Assembly: GCA_023702235.1 (NCBI GenBank)
Contig: JAMQCR010000003.1
Span: forward strand, 272,501 to 336,500
DNA: 64,000 nucleotides
Direction of reading: 5' to 3'
DNA from: Neobacillus pocheonensis
GTDB lineage: Bacteria; Bacillota; Bacilli; Bacillales; Cytobacillaceae
Part shown: positions 30,250-39,500 of the stretch, one piece after another
Numbering within the stretch: position 1 is the stretch's first letter
Layout: every line of letters begins with the position of its first letter
Program-made: the position numbers and the translations under genes
The notes under the pieces: generated by a model
Database searches by the model: none
The model's input: only the letters and a program-made list of their open reading frames with translations
Told to the model about the DNA's origin: nothing

Positions 30250-31612
30250 ATGAGCGATTTATATGCAGACCGCCTGCCACCGCAAAATATTGAAGCTGAG
30301 CAAGCTGTTCTGGGTGCGATTTTCCTAGAGCCTTCTTCTTTAACATTGGCTTCTGAAATCTTAATTCCTGAAGACTTTTACAGAGCTGCCCACCAAAAAA
30401 TCTTTAACGTCATGCTTAAGCTTAACGACCTTGGTAAAGCTGTTGACCTCATTACCGTTACGGAGGAATTGGCTGCTTCTAAGATTTTAGAAGATACAGG
30501 TGGTGTCAGTTACTTAAGCGAGCTTGCGGGTTCAGTTCCAACGGCTGCAAATATTGAATACTATGCTAGAATCGTAGAAGAAAAATCATTGCTAAGGCGC
30601 CTAATCCGCACGGCTACTGGTATTGCTTCTGATGGGTATTCACGTGAAGATGAAGTTGAAACACTTTTAAGCGAAGCAGAAAAAAGTATATTAGAAGTAG
30701 CCCAACGGAAAAACGCGGGGGCTTCCACAATATTAAAGATGTTTTGGTCCGCACTTATGACAATATTGAATCAATGCATAACCGCGTGGGGGATATTACT
30801 GGGATTGCTACAGGGTTTGCAGAACTTGACCGCATGACAGCAGGATTCCAGCGTAACGATTTGATTATTGTTGGAGCCCGTCCATCAGTTGGTAAAACAG
30901 CCTTTGCCTTAAATATTTCCCAAAACGTTGCGACCAAAACTGGAGAAAATGTTGCGATTTTCAGTCTTGAAATGGGTGCTGAGCAGCTTGTCATGCGTAT
31001 GTTATGTGCCGAAGGGAATATTGATGCGCAAAGGCTGCGTACAGGGTCACTTACGGACGAAGATTGGGGTAAACTGACGATGGCAATGGGAAGCCTAGCG
31101 AGTGCAGGAATCTTTATTGATGATACACCTGGTGTTAGAATTAGTGATATCCGTTCTAAATGCCGCCGCCTCAAACAGGAGCATGGCTTAGGGATGATTT
31201 TAATAGATTATCTGCAGCTCATCCTCGGAAGCGGCAGATCCGGCGAGAATCGCCAGCAGGAAGTATCAGAAATTTCTCGTTCATTAAAGCAGCTGCCCGT
31301 GAGTTACAAGTGCCTGTTATTGCTCTATCCCAGCTTTCCCGTGGCGTTGAGCAGCGTCAAGATAAGCGTCCGATGATGTCAGATATTCGTGAATCAGGGT
31401 CTATCGAGCAGGATGCTGATATCGTTGCTTTCTTATATCGTGATGATTACTATGATAAGGAATCAGAGAATAAGAATATTATTGAAATTATCATTGCTAA
31501 GCAGCGTAATGGTCCGACTGGAACGGTACAGTTGGCATTCGTGAAGGAATATAATAAGTTTGTTAACTTAGAGAGACGCTTTGATGATTCAGCTGTCCCT
31601 CCAGGTGCATAA
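30250..31612 (+). CDS. dnaC: Replicative DNA helicase DnaC (two frameshifts)
   Basis: This is the hexameric 5'-3' helicase of the replication fork (DnaB in E. coli). The N-terminal domain starts MSDLYADRLPPQNIEAEQAV; the RecA-like domain has Walker A GARPSVGKTAFAL, FSLEMGAEQLVMRML and Walker B MILIDYLQLI. C-terminal blocks LSQLSRGVEQRQDKRPMMSD and SGSIEQDADIVAFLYRDDYY follow. Bases are missing at about 30723 (a T) and 31286-31288 (an A). The restored length is 454 residues, exactly that of B. subtilis. The gene is essential, so the breaks are read as errors. Confidence 0.96.
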
Positions 31613-31618
31613 AATTTT

Positions 31619-31655
31619 TTGGCTAGTCCACATTTAGGGCTAGCCTTTTCATATA
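31619..31655 (+). terminator. Terminator after dnaC
   Basis: The stem GGCTAG/CTAGCC is followed by a short T run and an AT-rich stretch. Confidence 0.7.
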
Positions 31656-31670
31656 TTCAGTTTTTCATAT

Positions 31671-31747
31671 TTTTACGAACGTATTTTCATATTTTCATAT
31701 AAAATGTTCGTGTTTAATTGACTTCTTTATTGTGAAATTGATAAACT
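31671..31747 (+). promoter_or_regulatory. purA control region: two inverted PurR boxes and promoter
   Basis: ACGAACGTATT at about 31675-31685 and its inverted partner AAAATGTTCGTG at 31701-31712 match the PurBox core CGAAC in opposite orientation, as upstream of purA in B. subtilis. A promoter TTGACT (31718-31723), 18 bp, TAAACT (31742-31747) follows. PurR-controlled expression is inferred from this arrangement. Confidence 0.65.
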
Positions 31748-31801
31748 AAGGAAGGATTGAATTTAAAATAATCAAAAGCATATATTTCGGAGGTGCCTTT
31801 A

Positions 31802-33094
31802 ATGTCATCAGTTGTGGTTGTTGGAACGCAGTGGGGAGACGAAGGAAAGGGAAAAATTACTGATTTTCTTTCCGAAAATGCAGAAGCAATTGCTCGTTAT
31901 CAAGGGGGCAATAATGCAGGTCACACTATTCAGTTTAATGGTGTAACCTACAAATTGCATTTAATTCCTTCAGGTATTTTTTATAAAGAAAAAATTTGTG
32001 TCATTGGTAACGGAATGGTCGTAGATCCTAAGGCACTTATAGCAGAACTTGCTTACTTACATGAAAAAGGGATTACAACAGATAATCTAAGAATCAGTAA
32101 CCGTGCCCATGTTATCCTTCCTTATCATTTAAAGCTCGATGAGGTAGAAGAAGAACGCAAAGGTGCTAATAAAATTGGTACAACCAAAAAGGGTATTGGT
32201 CCAGCTTATATGGATAAAGCAGCACGTGTTGGCATCCGGATTGCAGATTTATTAGAACATGACGTGTTTGAAGAAAAGCTTGAGCAGAACCTTGCGGAGA
32301 AAAATCGCTTATTTGAACGAATTTATGAGACGACTGGCTTTAAGAAGGAAGACATTTTAGAAGAGTATTATGAATATGGGCAACAATTTAAGCAATATGT
32401 TTGTGATACATCGGTTGTGTTAAATGATGCCTTGGACGAAGGCAAGCGAGTTCTTTTCGAAGGCGCACAAGGTGTTATGCTTGATATTGACCAAGGAACA
32501 TACCCATTTGTTACTTCATCTAATCCAGTTGCTGGCGGAGTGACGATTGGCTCTGGCGTTGGTCCATCTAAAATTACCCATGTAGTCGGAGTTTGTAAAG
32601 CTTATACATCCCGTGTTGGTGACGGACCGTTCCCTACAGAATTAAATAATGAAATTGGTCATCAGATTCGTGAAGTAGGACGCGAATATGGTACAACAAC
32701 AGGACGTCCCCGTCGTGTTGGCTGGTTTGACAGCGTTGTTGTCCGCCATGCGCGTCGTGTCAGCGGTTTAACGGATCTGTCCCTCAATTCTATTGACGTT
32801 TTGACAGGGATTGATACATTGAAGATATGTACTGCTTATAGTTTTAAAGGCGAAGTTATTACAGAATATCCTGCAAGTTTAAAGGTCTTAGCACAGTGCG
32901 AACCTGTTTATGAAGAACTGCCAGGTTGGACTGAGGATATCACAGGATGCAAATCATTAGATGAGCTGCCTGTAAATGCACGTCATTATGTAGAGCGCGT
33001 GACACAGCTCACAGGGATCCCGTTAACAACTTTCTCTGTTGGTCCAGACCGAAACCAAACAAATGTTGTCCGCAGCCCATGGAGACAGATTTAA
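31802..33094 (+). CDS. purA: Adenylosuccinate synthetase
   Basis: PurA uses GTP to join IMP and aspartate, the first step from IMP to AMP. The 430-residue product starts MSSVVVVGTQWGDEGKGKIT, with the GDEGKGK P-loop and the catalytic Asp. It contains GNNAGHTI, IGTTKKGIGPAYMDKAARVG and the C-terminal SVGPDRNQTNVVRSPW. GGAGGTG precedes the ATG at 31802; an in-frame GTG at 31793 overlaps that site. Frame intact. Confidence 0.98.
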   Translation: MSSVVVVGTQWGDEGKGKITDFLSENAEAIARYQGGNNAGHTIQFNGVTYKLHLIPSGIFYKEKICVIGNGMVVDPKALIAELAYLHEKGITTDNLRISNRAHVILPYHLKLDEVEEERKGANKIGTTKKGIGPAYMDKAARVGIRIADLLEHDVFEEKLEQNLAEKNRLFERIYETTGFKKEDILEEYYEYGQQFKQYVCDTSVVLNDALDEGKRVLFEGAQGVMLDIDQGTYPFVTSSNPVAGGVTIGSGVGPSKITHVVGVCKAYTSRVGDGPFPTELNNEIGHQIREVGREYGTTTGRPRRVGWFDSVVVRHARRVSGLTDLSLNSIDVLTGIDTLKICTAYSFKGEVITEYPASLKVLAQCEPVYEELPGWTEDITGCKSLDELPVNARHYVERVTQLTGIPLTTFSVGPDRNQTNVVRSPWRQI

Positions 33095-33104
33095 TCTTTA
33101 ACTA

Positions 33105-33140
33105 AGAGGCCCTCTACTTTGGAGGGCTTCAACTTTTTTG
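33105..33140 (+). terminator. Terminator after purA
   Basis: The stem GCCCTC/GAGGGC with loop TACTTTG is followed by a T-rich run. Confidence 0.8.
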
Positions 33141-33210
33141 AAACTTTTTTTAAAAAAAGTATTGCTTATATTTCAATTGTTGTGATATTATAAAAAGCGT
33201 CGTCACAAAC

Positions 33211-33304
33211 GAGCCATTAGCTCAGTTGGTAGAGCAACGAGCGAAGCTTCAATGAATAAGCTGCGAGTTGCGAGAATCTCGTAAGAGAATTCGAGCATCT
33301 GACT
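33211..33304 (+). pseudogene. Broken tRNA-Lys copy with 61-bp insertion
   Basis: Positions 33211-33236 repeat the first 26 bases of the intact tRNA-Lys at 33341 exactly. A 61-bp stretch (33237-33297) follows, flanked by the direct repeat GAGCA, then TCTGACT resumes the anticodon-arm sequence (33298-33304). After that the similarity ends: no anticodon loop, no T arm and no acceptor 3' strand. It cannot fold into a tRNA. Confidence 0.8.
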
Positions 33305-33340
33305 AAAGCAAATCAAAGTTTAGGGAACAATTCTAGTTTT

Positions 33341-33416
33341 GAGCCATTAGCTCAGTTGGTAGAGCATCTGACTTTTAATCAGAGGGTCGAAGGTTCGAGT
33401 CCTTCATGGCTCACCA
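33341..33416 (+). tRNA. tRNA-Lys (TTT)
   Basis: The acceptor stem GAGCCAT/ATGGCTC, D arm, anticodon loop CTTTTAA (anticodon TTT) and T arm GGTTCGAGTCC are all present, and CCA is encoded at 33414-33416. Confidence 0.97.
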
Positions 33417-33430
33417 TTTATATTTTGTAT

Positions 33431-33502
33431 GGCCCCTTGGTCAAGCGGTTAAGACACCGCCCTTTCACGGCGGTAACACGGGTTCGAATCCCGTAGGGGT
33501 CA
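33431..33502 (+). tRNA. tRNA-Glu (TTC)
   Basis: The acceptor stem GGCCCCT/AGGGGTC, anticodon loop CTTTCAC (anticodon TTC) and T arm GGTTCGAATCC are present. CCA is not encoded. Confidence 0.97.
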
Positions 33503-33512
33503 TTGTTTTATT

Positions 33513-33589
33513 GGTCCGGTAGTTCAGTTGGTTAGAATGCCTGCCTGTCACGCAGGAGGTCGCGGGTTCGAGTCCCGTCCGGACCGCCA
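33513..33589 (+). tRNA. tRNA-Asp (GTC)
   Basis: The acceptor stem GGTCCGG/CCGGACC, anticodon loop CTGTCAC (anticodon GTC) and T arm GGTTCGAGTCC are present, and CCA is encoded at 33587-33589. Confidence 0.97.
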
Positions 33590-33620
33590 CTATTTTTCTT
33601 TAATAAATTAATTTATAAAT

Positions 33621-33693
33621 GGCTCAGTAGCTCAGTCGGTAGAGCAAAGGACTGAAAATCCTTGTGTCGGCGGTTCGATTCCGTCCTGAGCCA
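33621..33693 (+). tRNA. tRNA-Phe (GAA)
   Basis: The acceptor stem GGCTCAG/CTGAGCC, anticodon loop CTGAAAA (anticodon GAA) and T arm GGTTCGATTCC are present. Confidence 0.97.
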
Positions 33694-33702
33694 TTCCAAA
33701 AA

Positions 33703-33732
33703 GGAAGCTTGCAAATGTAAGCTTCTTTTTTC
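33703..33732 (+). terminator. Terminator after the tRNA cluster
   Basis: The stem GAAGCTT/AAGCTTC is followed by TTTTTT. Confidence 0.85.
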
Positions 33733-33893
33733 TTATGTCTTTATTTCTCAAACGCCTCCGCTTTTTCTTACAATTACTACCTACTGCAAATAGATGAATT
33801 AAAGTGTATAAAATGGTAAAGTAAAATAGAGTAGGTATGACTGTATTTACTTTTTGAAAGAATAGATTATTTTAATACAAAGGAGCAATGGGT

Positions 33894-34604
33894 ATGGAAA
33901 AGAAAATTCTTGTGGTTGATGACGAAAAGCCGATTGCGGATATCCTCCAGTTTAATCTGAAAAAGGAAGGCTATGATGTATATTGCGCCTATGATGGTTT
34001 TGAGGCGCTTACGATGGTAGAAGAAATCCAACCGGACTTAATCCTCTTAGATATCATGCTCCCACTAAGAGATGGAATGGAAGTTTGCCGTGAAGTTCGA
34101 AAAAAACATGAGATGCCAATCATTATGCTAACGGCAAAGGATTCTGAAATTGATAAGGTACTAGGCCTTGAGCTTGGAGCAGATGATTATGTAACAAAAC
34201 CATTTAGTACGAGAGAATTAATCGCCCGGGTAAAAGCGAATTTACGCCGTCACCAACAAATTCTTTCTCAGCCAGATGCTGAGGAAGAAACAAATGAAAT
34301 TGAAATAGGCTCATTGGTTATTCATCCCGATGCCTATGTTGTTTCAAAGCGTGGCGAAACCATTGAATTAACCCACCGGGAATTCGAACTGCTGTACTAT
34401 TTAGCTAAGCATATTGGACAGGTCATGACAAGAGAGCATCTGCTTCAAACTGTTTGGGGTTATGACTATTATGGTGATGTAAGAACGGTTGATGTAACGG
34501 TTCGACGGTTACGTGAAAAAATTGAGGATAGCCCAAGTCATCCAACATGGATCGTTACGCGTAGAGGAGTAGGATACTATTTGCGGAATCCTGATCAGGA
34601 GTAA
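33894..34604 (+). CDS. walR: Essential response regulator WalR (YycF)
   Basis: WalR is the OmpR-type regulator of cell-wall metabolism, essential in Firmicutes. The receiver domain starts MEKKILVVDDEKPIADILQF, with phosphoacceptor Asp in LILLDIMLPLRDG and the conserved Lys in DDYVTKPFSTREL. The winged-helix output domain contains ELTHREFELLYYLAKHIGQV and VTRRGVGYYLRNP. The ATG at 33894 is eight bases from AAAGGAG; an ATG at 33888 is too close. It heads the wal operon. Confidence 0.97.
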   Translation: MEKKILVVDDEKPIADILQFNLKKEGYDVYCAYDGFEALTMVEEIQPDLILLDIMLPLRDGMEVCREVRKKHEMPIIMLTAKDSEIDKVLGLELGADDYVTKPFSTRELIARVKANLRRHQQILSQPDAEEETNEIEIGSLVIHPDAYVVSKRGETIELTHREFELLYYLAKHIGQVMTREHLLQTVWGYDYYGDVRTVDVTVRRLREKIEDSPSHPTWIVTRRGVGYYLRNPDQE

Positions 34605-34612
34605 GAGCCTTG

Positions 34613-36439
34613 ATGAGAAAAGTCGGTTTTTTTCGTTCAATACACGTTAAATTTGTCATCATCTATGTCCTCCTTATTTTAGTTGCCATGCAAATTATTG
34701 GAGTGTATTTTGTTAAGCAGCTTGAAGAAACCTTAAGGACGAATTTCCAGACTTCTTTAAAAGCACGTGTTAATTTGCTTGCTTATAATATTGTTCAAGA
34801 GATGGAAAAGGAGCGGACATCAGAAGATCCGACTCTCGAAGCGGACGTAAAGAAAATTTTAAGGGATTTTTCAGCTGTCGATATTTCTGAAGTTCGGCTA
34901 ATTGATGCCGGGTCGTTAAAGATTATTGGAACATCGGATCCTAATAATCAAGGCTTGGTTGGTCAGAGGACTACCGATCTTAGAATCAAGCAATCCTTGG
35001 TCTTAGAAGAGGATCAAAGCAATATATTAATTGACCCAAGAACAGGGCATCGAATTTGGGTCCTCTCTACTCCAATTAAATCGGGCAAAAAAGTAATTGG
35101 GGCCATTTATCTTGTTGCAAAAATAGAAAATGTTTTTGAACAAATGAAGACCATTAACCGCATTTTTGCTACTGGAACAGCGATTGCCTTATCGATTACG
35201 GCTGTTCTAGGTATATTATTAGCCCAAACCATTACGAGACCCATTGCGGATATGAAAAAGCAAGCATTGGCAATGGCAAAGGGGAATTTTTCGCGAAAAG
35301 TAAAAGTGTATGGTAATGATGAAATAGGTACATTAGCAATTGCCTTTAACAATCTAACGAAAAAGCTTCAGGAAGCGCAGGCCATGACTGAAGGAGAAAG
35401 AAGAAAGCTTTCATCTGTCCTCTCCTACATGACGGATGGGGTGATTGCCACTGATAGAAAAGGCAGGGTTATTTTAATCAACGATCCTGCAGCAGAGATG
35501 CTTGATGTTTCACGTGAAACAGTTCTATCTCAGCCTATTGTCTCTTTACTAGGGTTAAGTGTTACCAATTCCTTTGAGGACTTACTGGAGGAAAAGGATT
35601 CTTTAATCTTGGATTATAGTACAAAAGTAAAACGCTATATTCTTCGGGCTAATTTTTCTGTTATTCAAAAAGAAACGGGTTTTGTGAATGGATTAATTGC
35701 TGTACTTCATGATATTACGGAACTGGAAAAAATCGATGCCGAACGAAGAGAGTTTGTGGCCAATGTATCTCACGAGCTAAGAACGCCACTAACTTCAATG
35801 AGAAGTTACCTAGAGGCCCTAACTGATGGTGCATGGAGAGATGAAGAAATTGCTCCGAACTTTTTAGAAGTAACCAAAACGGAAACGGAAAGAATGATTC
35901 GGATGGTTAATGATCTTCTCCAACTCTCGAAAATGGATAGTACCGACTATCGGCTGAATAAAGAGTGGGTGAATTTTGTTACTTTCTTTGATCGGATTAT
36001 CGATCGATTAGAAATGGCAAAGGATTCAAATGTGACCTTCAAAAGATCTCTGCCTCCCCATGCTATCTTTGTTGAAATTGATGAAGATAAGCTGACACAG
36101 GTACTTTATAATATTATTTCAAATGCCATCAAGTACTCACCAGAAGGCGGGCAAGTCACCTTCTCTATTCAAGAGGAAGAGGAAAAAATTATTGTCAGCA
36201 TTTCCGACGAAGGTATGGGGATTCCAAAAGAAAATATCGGAAAGATCTTTGACCGTTTTTATCGAGTGGATAAAGCGAGGACTCGAAAATTAGGTGGAAC
36301 GGGATTGGGTCTTGCTATTGCCAAAGAAATGGTGAATGCACATGGCGGAACGATATGGGCAACGAGTGTGGAAGGAAAAGGGACGGTAATTTCCTTTTCA
36401 CTCCCATACGAGCGATTTGAAGAGGATGAATGGTCATGA
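34613..36439 (+). CDS. walK: Essential sensor kinase WalK (YycG)
   Basis: WalK is the membrane sensor of the WalRK system. It has two membrane segments (about residues 10-30 and 183-203) around an extracellular PDC-type domain. HAMP, PAS, HisKA (EFVANVSHELRTPLTSMRSY, phosphoacceptor His) and ATPase domains (NIISNAIKYSPEGG; GTGLGLAIAKEMV) follow. It is 608 residues long. A TTG at 34610 is an alternative start. A perfect parS site lies inside the coding region. Confidence 0.97.
   Translation: MRKVGFFRSIHVKFVIIYVLLILVAMQIIGVYFVKQLEETLRTNFQTSLKARVNLLAYNIVQEMEKERTSEDPTLEADVKKILRDFSAVDISEVRLIDAGSLKIIGTSDPNNQGLVGQRTTDLRIKQSLVLEEDQSNILIDPRTGHRIWVLSTPIKSGKKVIGAIYLVAKIENVFEQMKTINRIFATGTAIALSITAVLGILLAQTITRPIADMKKQALAMAKGNFSRKVKVYGNDEIGTLAIAFNNLTKKLQEAQAMTEGERRKLSSVLSYMTDGVIATDRKGRVILINDPAAEMLDVSRETVLSQPIVSLLGLSVTNSFEDLLEEKDSLILDYSTKVKRYILRANFSVIQKETGFVNGLIAVLHDITELEKIDAERREFVANVSHELRTPLTSMRSYLEALTDGAWRDEEIAPNFLEVTKTETERMIRMVNDLLQLSKMDSTDYRLNKEWVNFVTFFDRIIDRLEMAKDSNVTFKRSLPPHAIFVEIDEDKLTQVLYNIISNAIKYSPEGGQVTFSIQEEEEKIIVSISDEGMGIPKENIGKIFDRFYRVDKARTRKLGGTGLGLAIAKEMVNAHGGTIWATSVEGKGTVISFSLPYERFEEDEWS
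35506..35521. promoter_or_regulatory. parS site within walK
   Basis: TGTTTCACGTGAAACA is a perfect parS sequence, identical to the one in spo0J, and is embedded in walK (encoding part of DVSRETV). Confidence 0.95.
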
Positions 36440-37757
36440 GATACGAAAATGGTAAATCAGCTATTTTAGTGATACTTGTGTTGGTTAGTATTGTGTTGAC
36501 ATGGAATCTTTGGACGTACCAGCCTAATTATGAAACGATGCAAAACGGTAATGTTGTAGCACAGGTCACCGTAAGTGAAAAACAAGAAGTACCAAAGATT
36601 ATCATACCGGATCAAGTTCTTTATCATATAAAGGGCGCACATTATGGGACAAATAGTACCGCTGACCTTGAAAAATTAATCAAAGAATTAAGCCAATGGT
36701 CTTTTTATGATGTCAAAAATTATTCCGACAAAGTTAGTAATATAAAAGAACTGATTCATCGCAATGGCAACGCCGAAATTGTTTATCCCGGTGAGGTGCC
36801 AATTGAATTATACCGGAGTGTCTTAAATTTCAAGGAAAAGAAGATCCCCTCTTTCAATTTTGATCGGATCATCATCAATGTAGAGAATTCTGACAAGGAA
36901 AACGGAATTGTTTATTTTGTTTCCTCTGTAAACCAGCAGGTGTATATTAGCCATATTTCGCCAACCTATCTCAATGATTTTAATCATAACTTCTATAAAA
37001 ATGCAGAGCGGCTTCCACGCTATTTTGCTTTTGATGCATCCGCTAAACGTACGATTTTTTTACCTGAGACAGAAACGGATATGATGGAGTATAAATATTT
37101 GCCAGTTACGCTGCCATCAGATGATTTCAAGGATGCCCTTTTTAGCGATCCAAGCTTTGTCCAAAAAAGCTTTATCTCACAGGGAGAAGAGTACACAAAC
37201 GGGTCAAGTAAAATGACAGTAAATTATGGAACCAATATGCTGCTCTACGTAAATCCAACCGCAGAGAATGATTATGTTGAAAAACCTTATGATTTGATAA
37301 AACGCAGTATTGATTTTGTCAATGAACATGGAGGATGGTCAGACACATATCACTATGTTTCTAACAATGAAAATAATGGGTCTGTTACCTTTCGTCTATA
37401 CAGTATTGATGGATTTCCGGTCTTTAACGAAACAGGGTATCAGAAATTACAGAGGTTTGGGGCAAGGATGAAATTAATAAATATGTCCGGCCAAATATTT
37501 CATTAGAGCTCCCGTTAAGGACTGAAATGAAAAAGATGACCCTCCCTTCTGGTCATGTTGTACTAAAGTACTTGCAAGGCCGTAAGAACTTCAGGCCAGA
37601 GCTTCTTGAAGACCTGGTATTGGGCTATCATATTGGAAAAGACTTAAATGAGAAGAAACTAATCCTCTTAGAACCTACCTGGTATTATCGCTATGATAAT
37701 ACATGGGAGCAGATTTCAATGGACGACCTGGGAGGATTGAAGCATGGATTGGAGTAA
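36436..37757 (+). CDS. walH: WalK regulator WalH (YycH; one frameshift)
   Basis: WalH is a membrane-anchored extracellular protein that, with WalI, controls WalK activity. A single N-terminal anchor (SAILVILVLVSIVLTWNLWT) precedes the YycH repeats. One A is missing at 37444-37446; the next frame continues EVWGKDEINKYVRPNISLEL to DDLGGLKHGLE. The restored length is about 440 residues, as in the family. The ATG at 36436 overlaps the walK stop (ATGA), and the gene overlaps walI by 14 bp. Confidence 0.93.
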
Positions 37758-38538
37758 AATTAAAACGATTTTTATTATAACGTTTTTAATCCTAGATGTT
37801 TATCTCTTATATCAATTCTTGAAAATCCGTGACGCCAATAAATATGAAGTGATTACGGAAGCTTCTGTCGAAGAAAAACTAAAGGCTGATGAAATTCAAT
37901 ATGTGGATCTTCCTAAAGCACCGATTAAAGATCAATATCTAAGTGCAAAACCGAAGATATTCAATAAAGGTGACATTGCTAAGCTAAAGGGGCAAATTGT
38001 CTCGATAAAAGATGGAACGACAATTGAAGCCGTTTTAGAAAAGCCGGTTCAACTCAGTTCAAAGTTTGAGCCAGCGGACCTTTCGAACTTTATCAATGAC
38101 AATATTTTCTTCGGTGATCATTATCAATTTTGGGAGAAAAACGATAAACAGAATACCATTACTTATTTTCAAGAAAATGATCAAAATCCATTTTATAAAA
38201 ATATTAATGGAATGATCACCTTCAGTTTTAATTCAGATAATCAAATTGTTTCTTATGAACAAACCTATCTTGAAGGGATTGAAAAGCTTACAGCTAAGGA
38301 GGAAATTCTCCCTCCATTAAAAGCGATTGAAATGTTACATCAAAAGGGCATGCTGAAACCTAAAAGCAAGATAACAAAAATTGAGTTGGGATATTCAACA
38401 CTGATCCAGCTTGCAGCGTCACAGGTTTTAACACCAACTTGGCGTTTTGTGGTGAATGATAAAGAGAGTCTTTTTGTCAATGCCTTCGAAGGGCAGATAA
38501 TTCAGTTTAATAGTGATGGAAAAACTACAGTGGAGTGA
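37744..38538 (+). CDS. walI: WalK regulator WalI (YycI)
   Basis: WalI partners WalH in the membrane and both contact WalK. The 264-residue product has an N-terminal anchor (IKTIFIITFLILDVYLLYQF) and a YycI-type extracellular domain ending TPTWRFVVNDKESLFVNAFE. Frame intact; starts inside the end of walH. Confidence 0.95.
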   Translation: MDWSKIKTIFIITFLILDVYLLYQFLKIRDANKYEVITEASVEEKLKADEIQYVDLPKAPIKDQYLSAKPKIFNKGDIAKLKGQIVSIKDGTTIEAVLEKPVQLSSKFEPADLSNFINDNIFFGDHYQFWEKNDKQNTITYFQENDQNPFYKNINGMITFSFNSDNQIVSYEQTYLEGIEKLTAKEEILPPLKAIEMLHQKGMLKPKSKITKIELGYSTLIQLAASQVLTPTWRFVVNDKESLFVNAFEGQIIQFNSDGKTTVE

Positions 38539-38544
38539 AATGGT

Positions 38545-39339
38545 ATGTCATTAAGATACAGCGTCTTAGCAAGCGGCAGTACGGGAAATGCTCTTTATGT
38601 GGAGTCTGATGAACATTCATTCCTCGTAGATGCCGGGTTTAGTGGGAAGCAAATGGAATCTCTTTTCGGACAAATCGACCGTGATATTAGTAAGCTGTCA
38701 GGAATCTTTGTCACTCACGAACATAGTGATCATATAAAGGGAGTTGGCGTGCTTGCACGCAAATATAAATTGCCTGTTTATGCGAATGAATTGACCTGGC
38801 GTGCCATGGACGGATTAGTAGGCGAGATTCCTACTGAACAAAAGTTTATCTTTAATTTGGAAACGGTAAAAAGTTTCGGGTCAACAAATATCGAATCGTT
38901 CGGAGTTTCTCATGATGCGGCTGAACCCATGTTTTACGTTTTTCATCAAGGTGGAAAGAAACTTGTGTTAATCACGGATACCGGATATGTCAGTGACCGG
39001 ATGAAAGGGATTATCTCCAACGCCGAAGCCTATATATTTGAATCGAATCATGATGTACAAATGCTAAGAATGGGACGATATCCATGGAACATTAAGCGAA
39101 GGATTCTTAGTGATGTGGGGCATGTTTCCAATGAAGATGCGGCAATTGCCATGAGTGAAGTAATCGGTGACAACACGAGAAAGGTGTATCTTGCCCATTT
39201 AAGCCTTGATAACAATATGAAAGACTTGGCGCGAATGTCTGTAACACAAACATTGCAAAGCCAAGGTATAATTGTTGGTGAACAGTTTGAAATCTACGAT
39301 ACAGATCCGAAAACACCGACGATATTAACCGCAGTATAG
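38545..39339 (+). CDS. walJ: Metallo-beta-lactamase fold exonuclease WalJ (YycJ)
   Basis: This 264-residue MBL-fold protein shows the metal-binding motif VTHEHSDHIKG, with further ligands in ITDTGYVSDRM, ESNHD and VYLAHLS. YycJ-type enzymes act as 5'-3' DNA exonucleases and have been linked to mismatch repair and to coordination of replication and division. It starts six bases after walI with a weak AGTGAAATGG site. Confidence 0.94.
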   Translation: MSLRYSVLASGSTGNALYVESDEHSFLVDAGFSGKQMESLFGQIDRDISKLSGIFVTHEHSDHIKGVGVLARKYKLPVYANELTWRAMDGLVGEIPTEQKFIFNLETVKSFGSTNIESFGVSHDAAEPMFYVFHQGGKKLVLITDTGYVSDRMKGIISNAEAYIFESNHDVQMLRMGRYPWNIKRRILSDVGHVSNEDAAIAMSEVIGDNTRKVYLAHLSLDNNMKDLARMSVTQTLQSQGIIVGEQFEIYDTDPKTPTILTAV

Positions 39340-39373
39340 AAACATATGTTTACAAAGAGATAATCTGGGAATA

Positions 39374-39414
39374 AAGAGTGAAGAAGCTGTAAAGCCTCTT
39401 CACTCTTCTTTTTT
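39374..39414 (+). terminator. Terminator after walJ
   Basis: An 11-pair stem AAGAGTGAAGA/TCTTCACTCTT is followed by CTTTTTTAT. Confidence 0.85.
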
Positions 39415-39500
39415 ATAAATTTTAATATCAAGGAGTATATTTGTGACGATAAGCCAAAATAATAGATAGCAATCTTTTCGAAAGAGAGGAATGGTGTAAA

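Noticed and set aside
2542..31612. True pseudogenisation of gyrB, rnpA, dnaC and gdpP.
   Set aside because: Several are essential, restored lengths match the family exactly, and the shifts share a sequence context (homopolymers and GGCC), which points to consensus errors.
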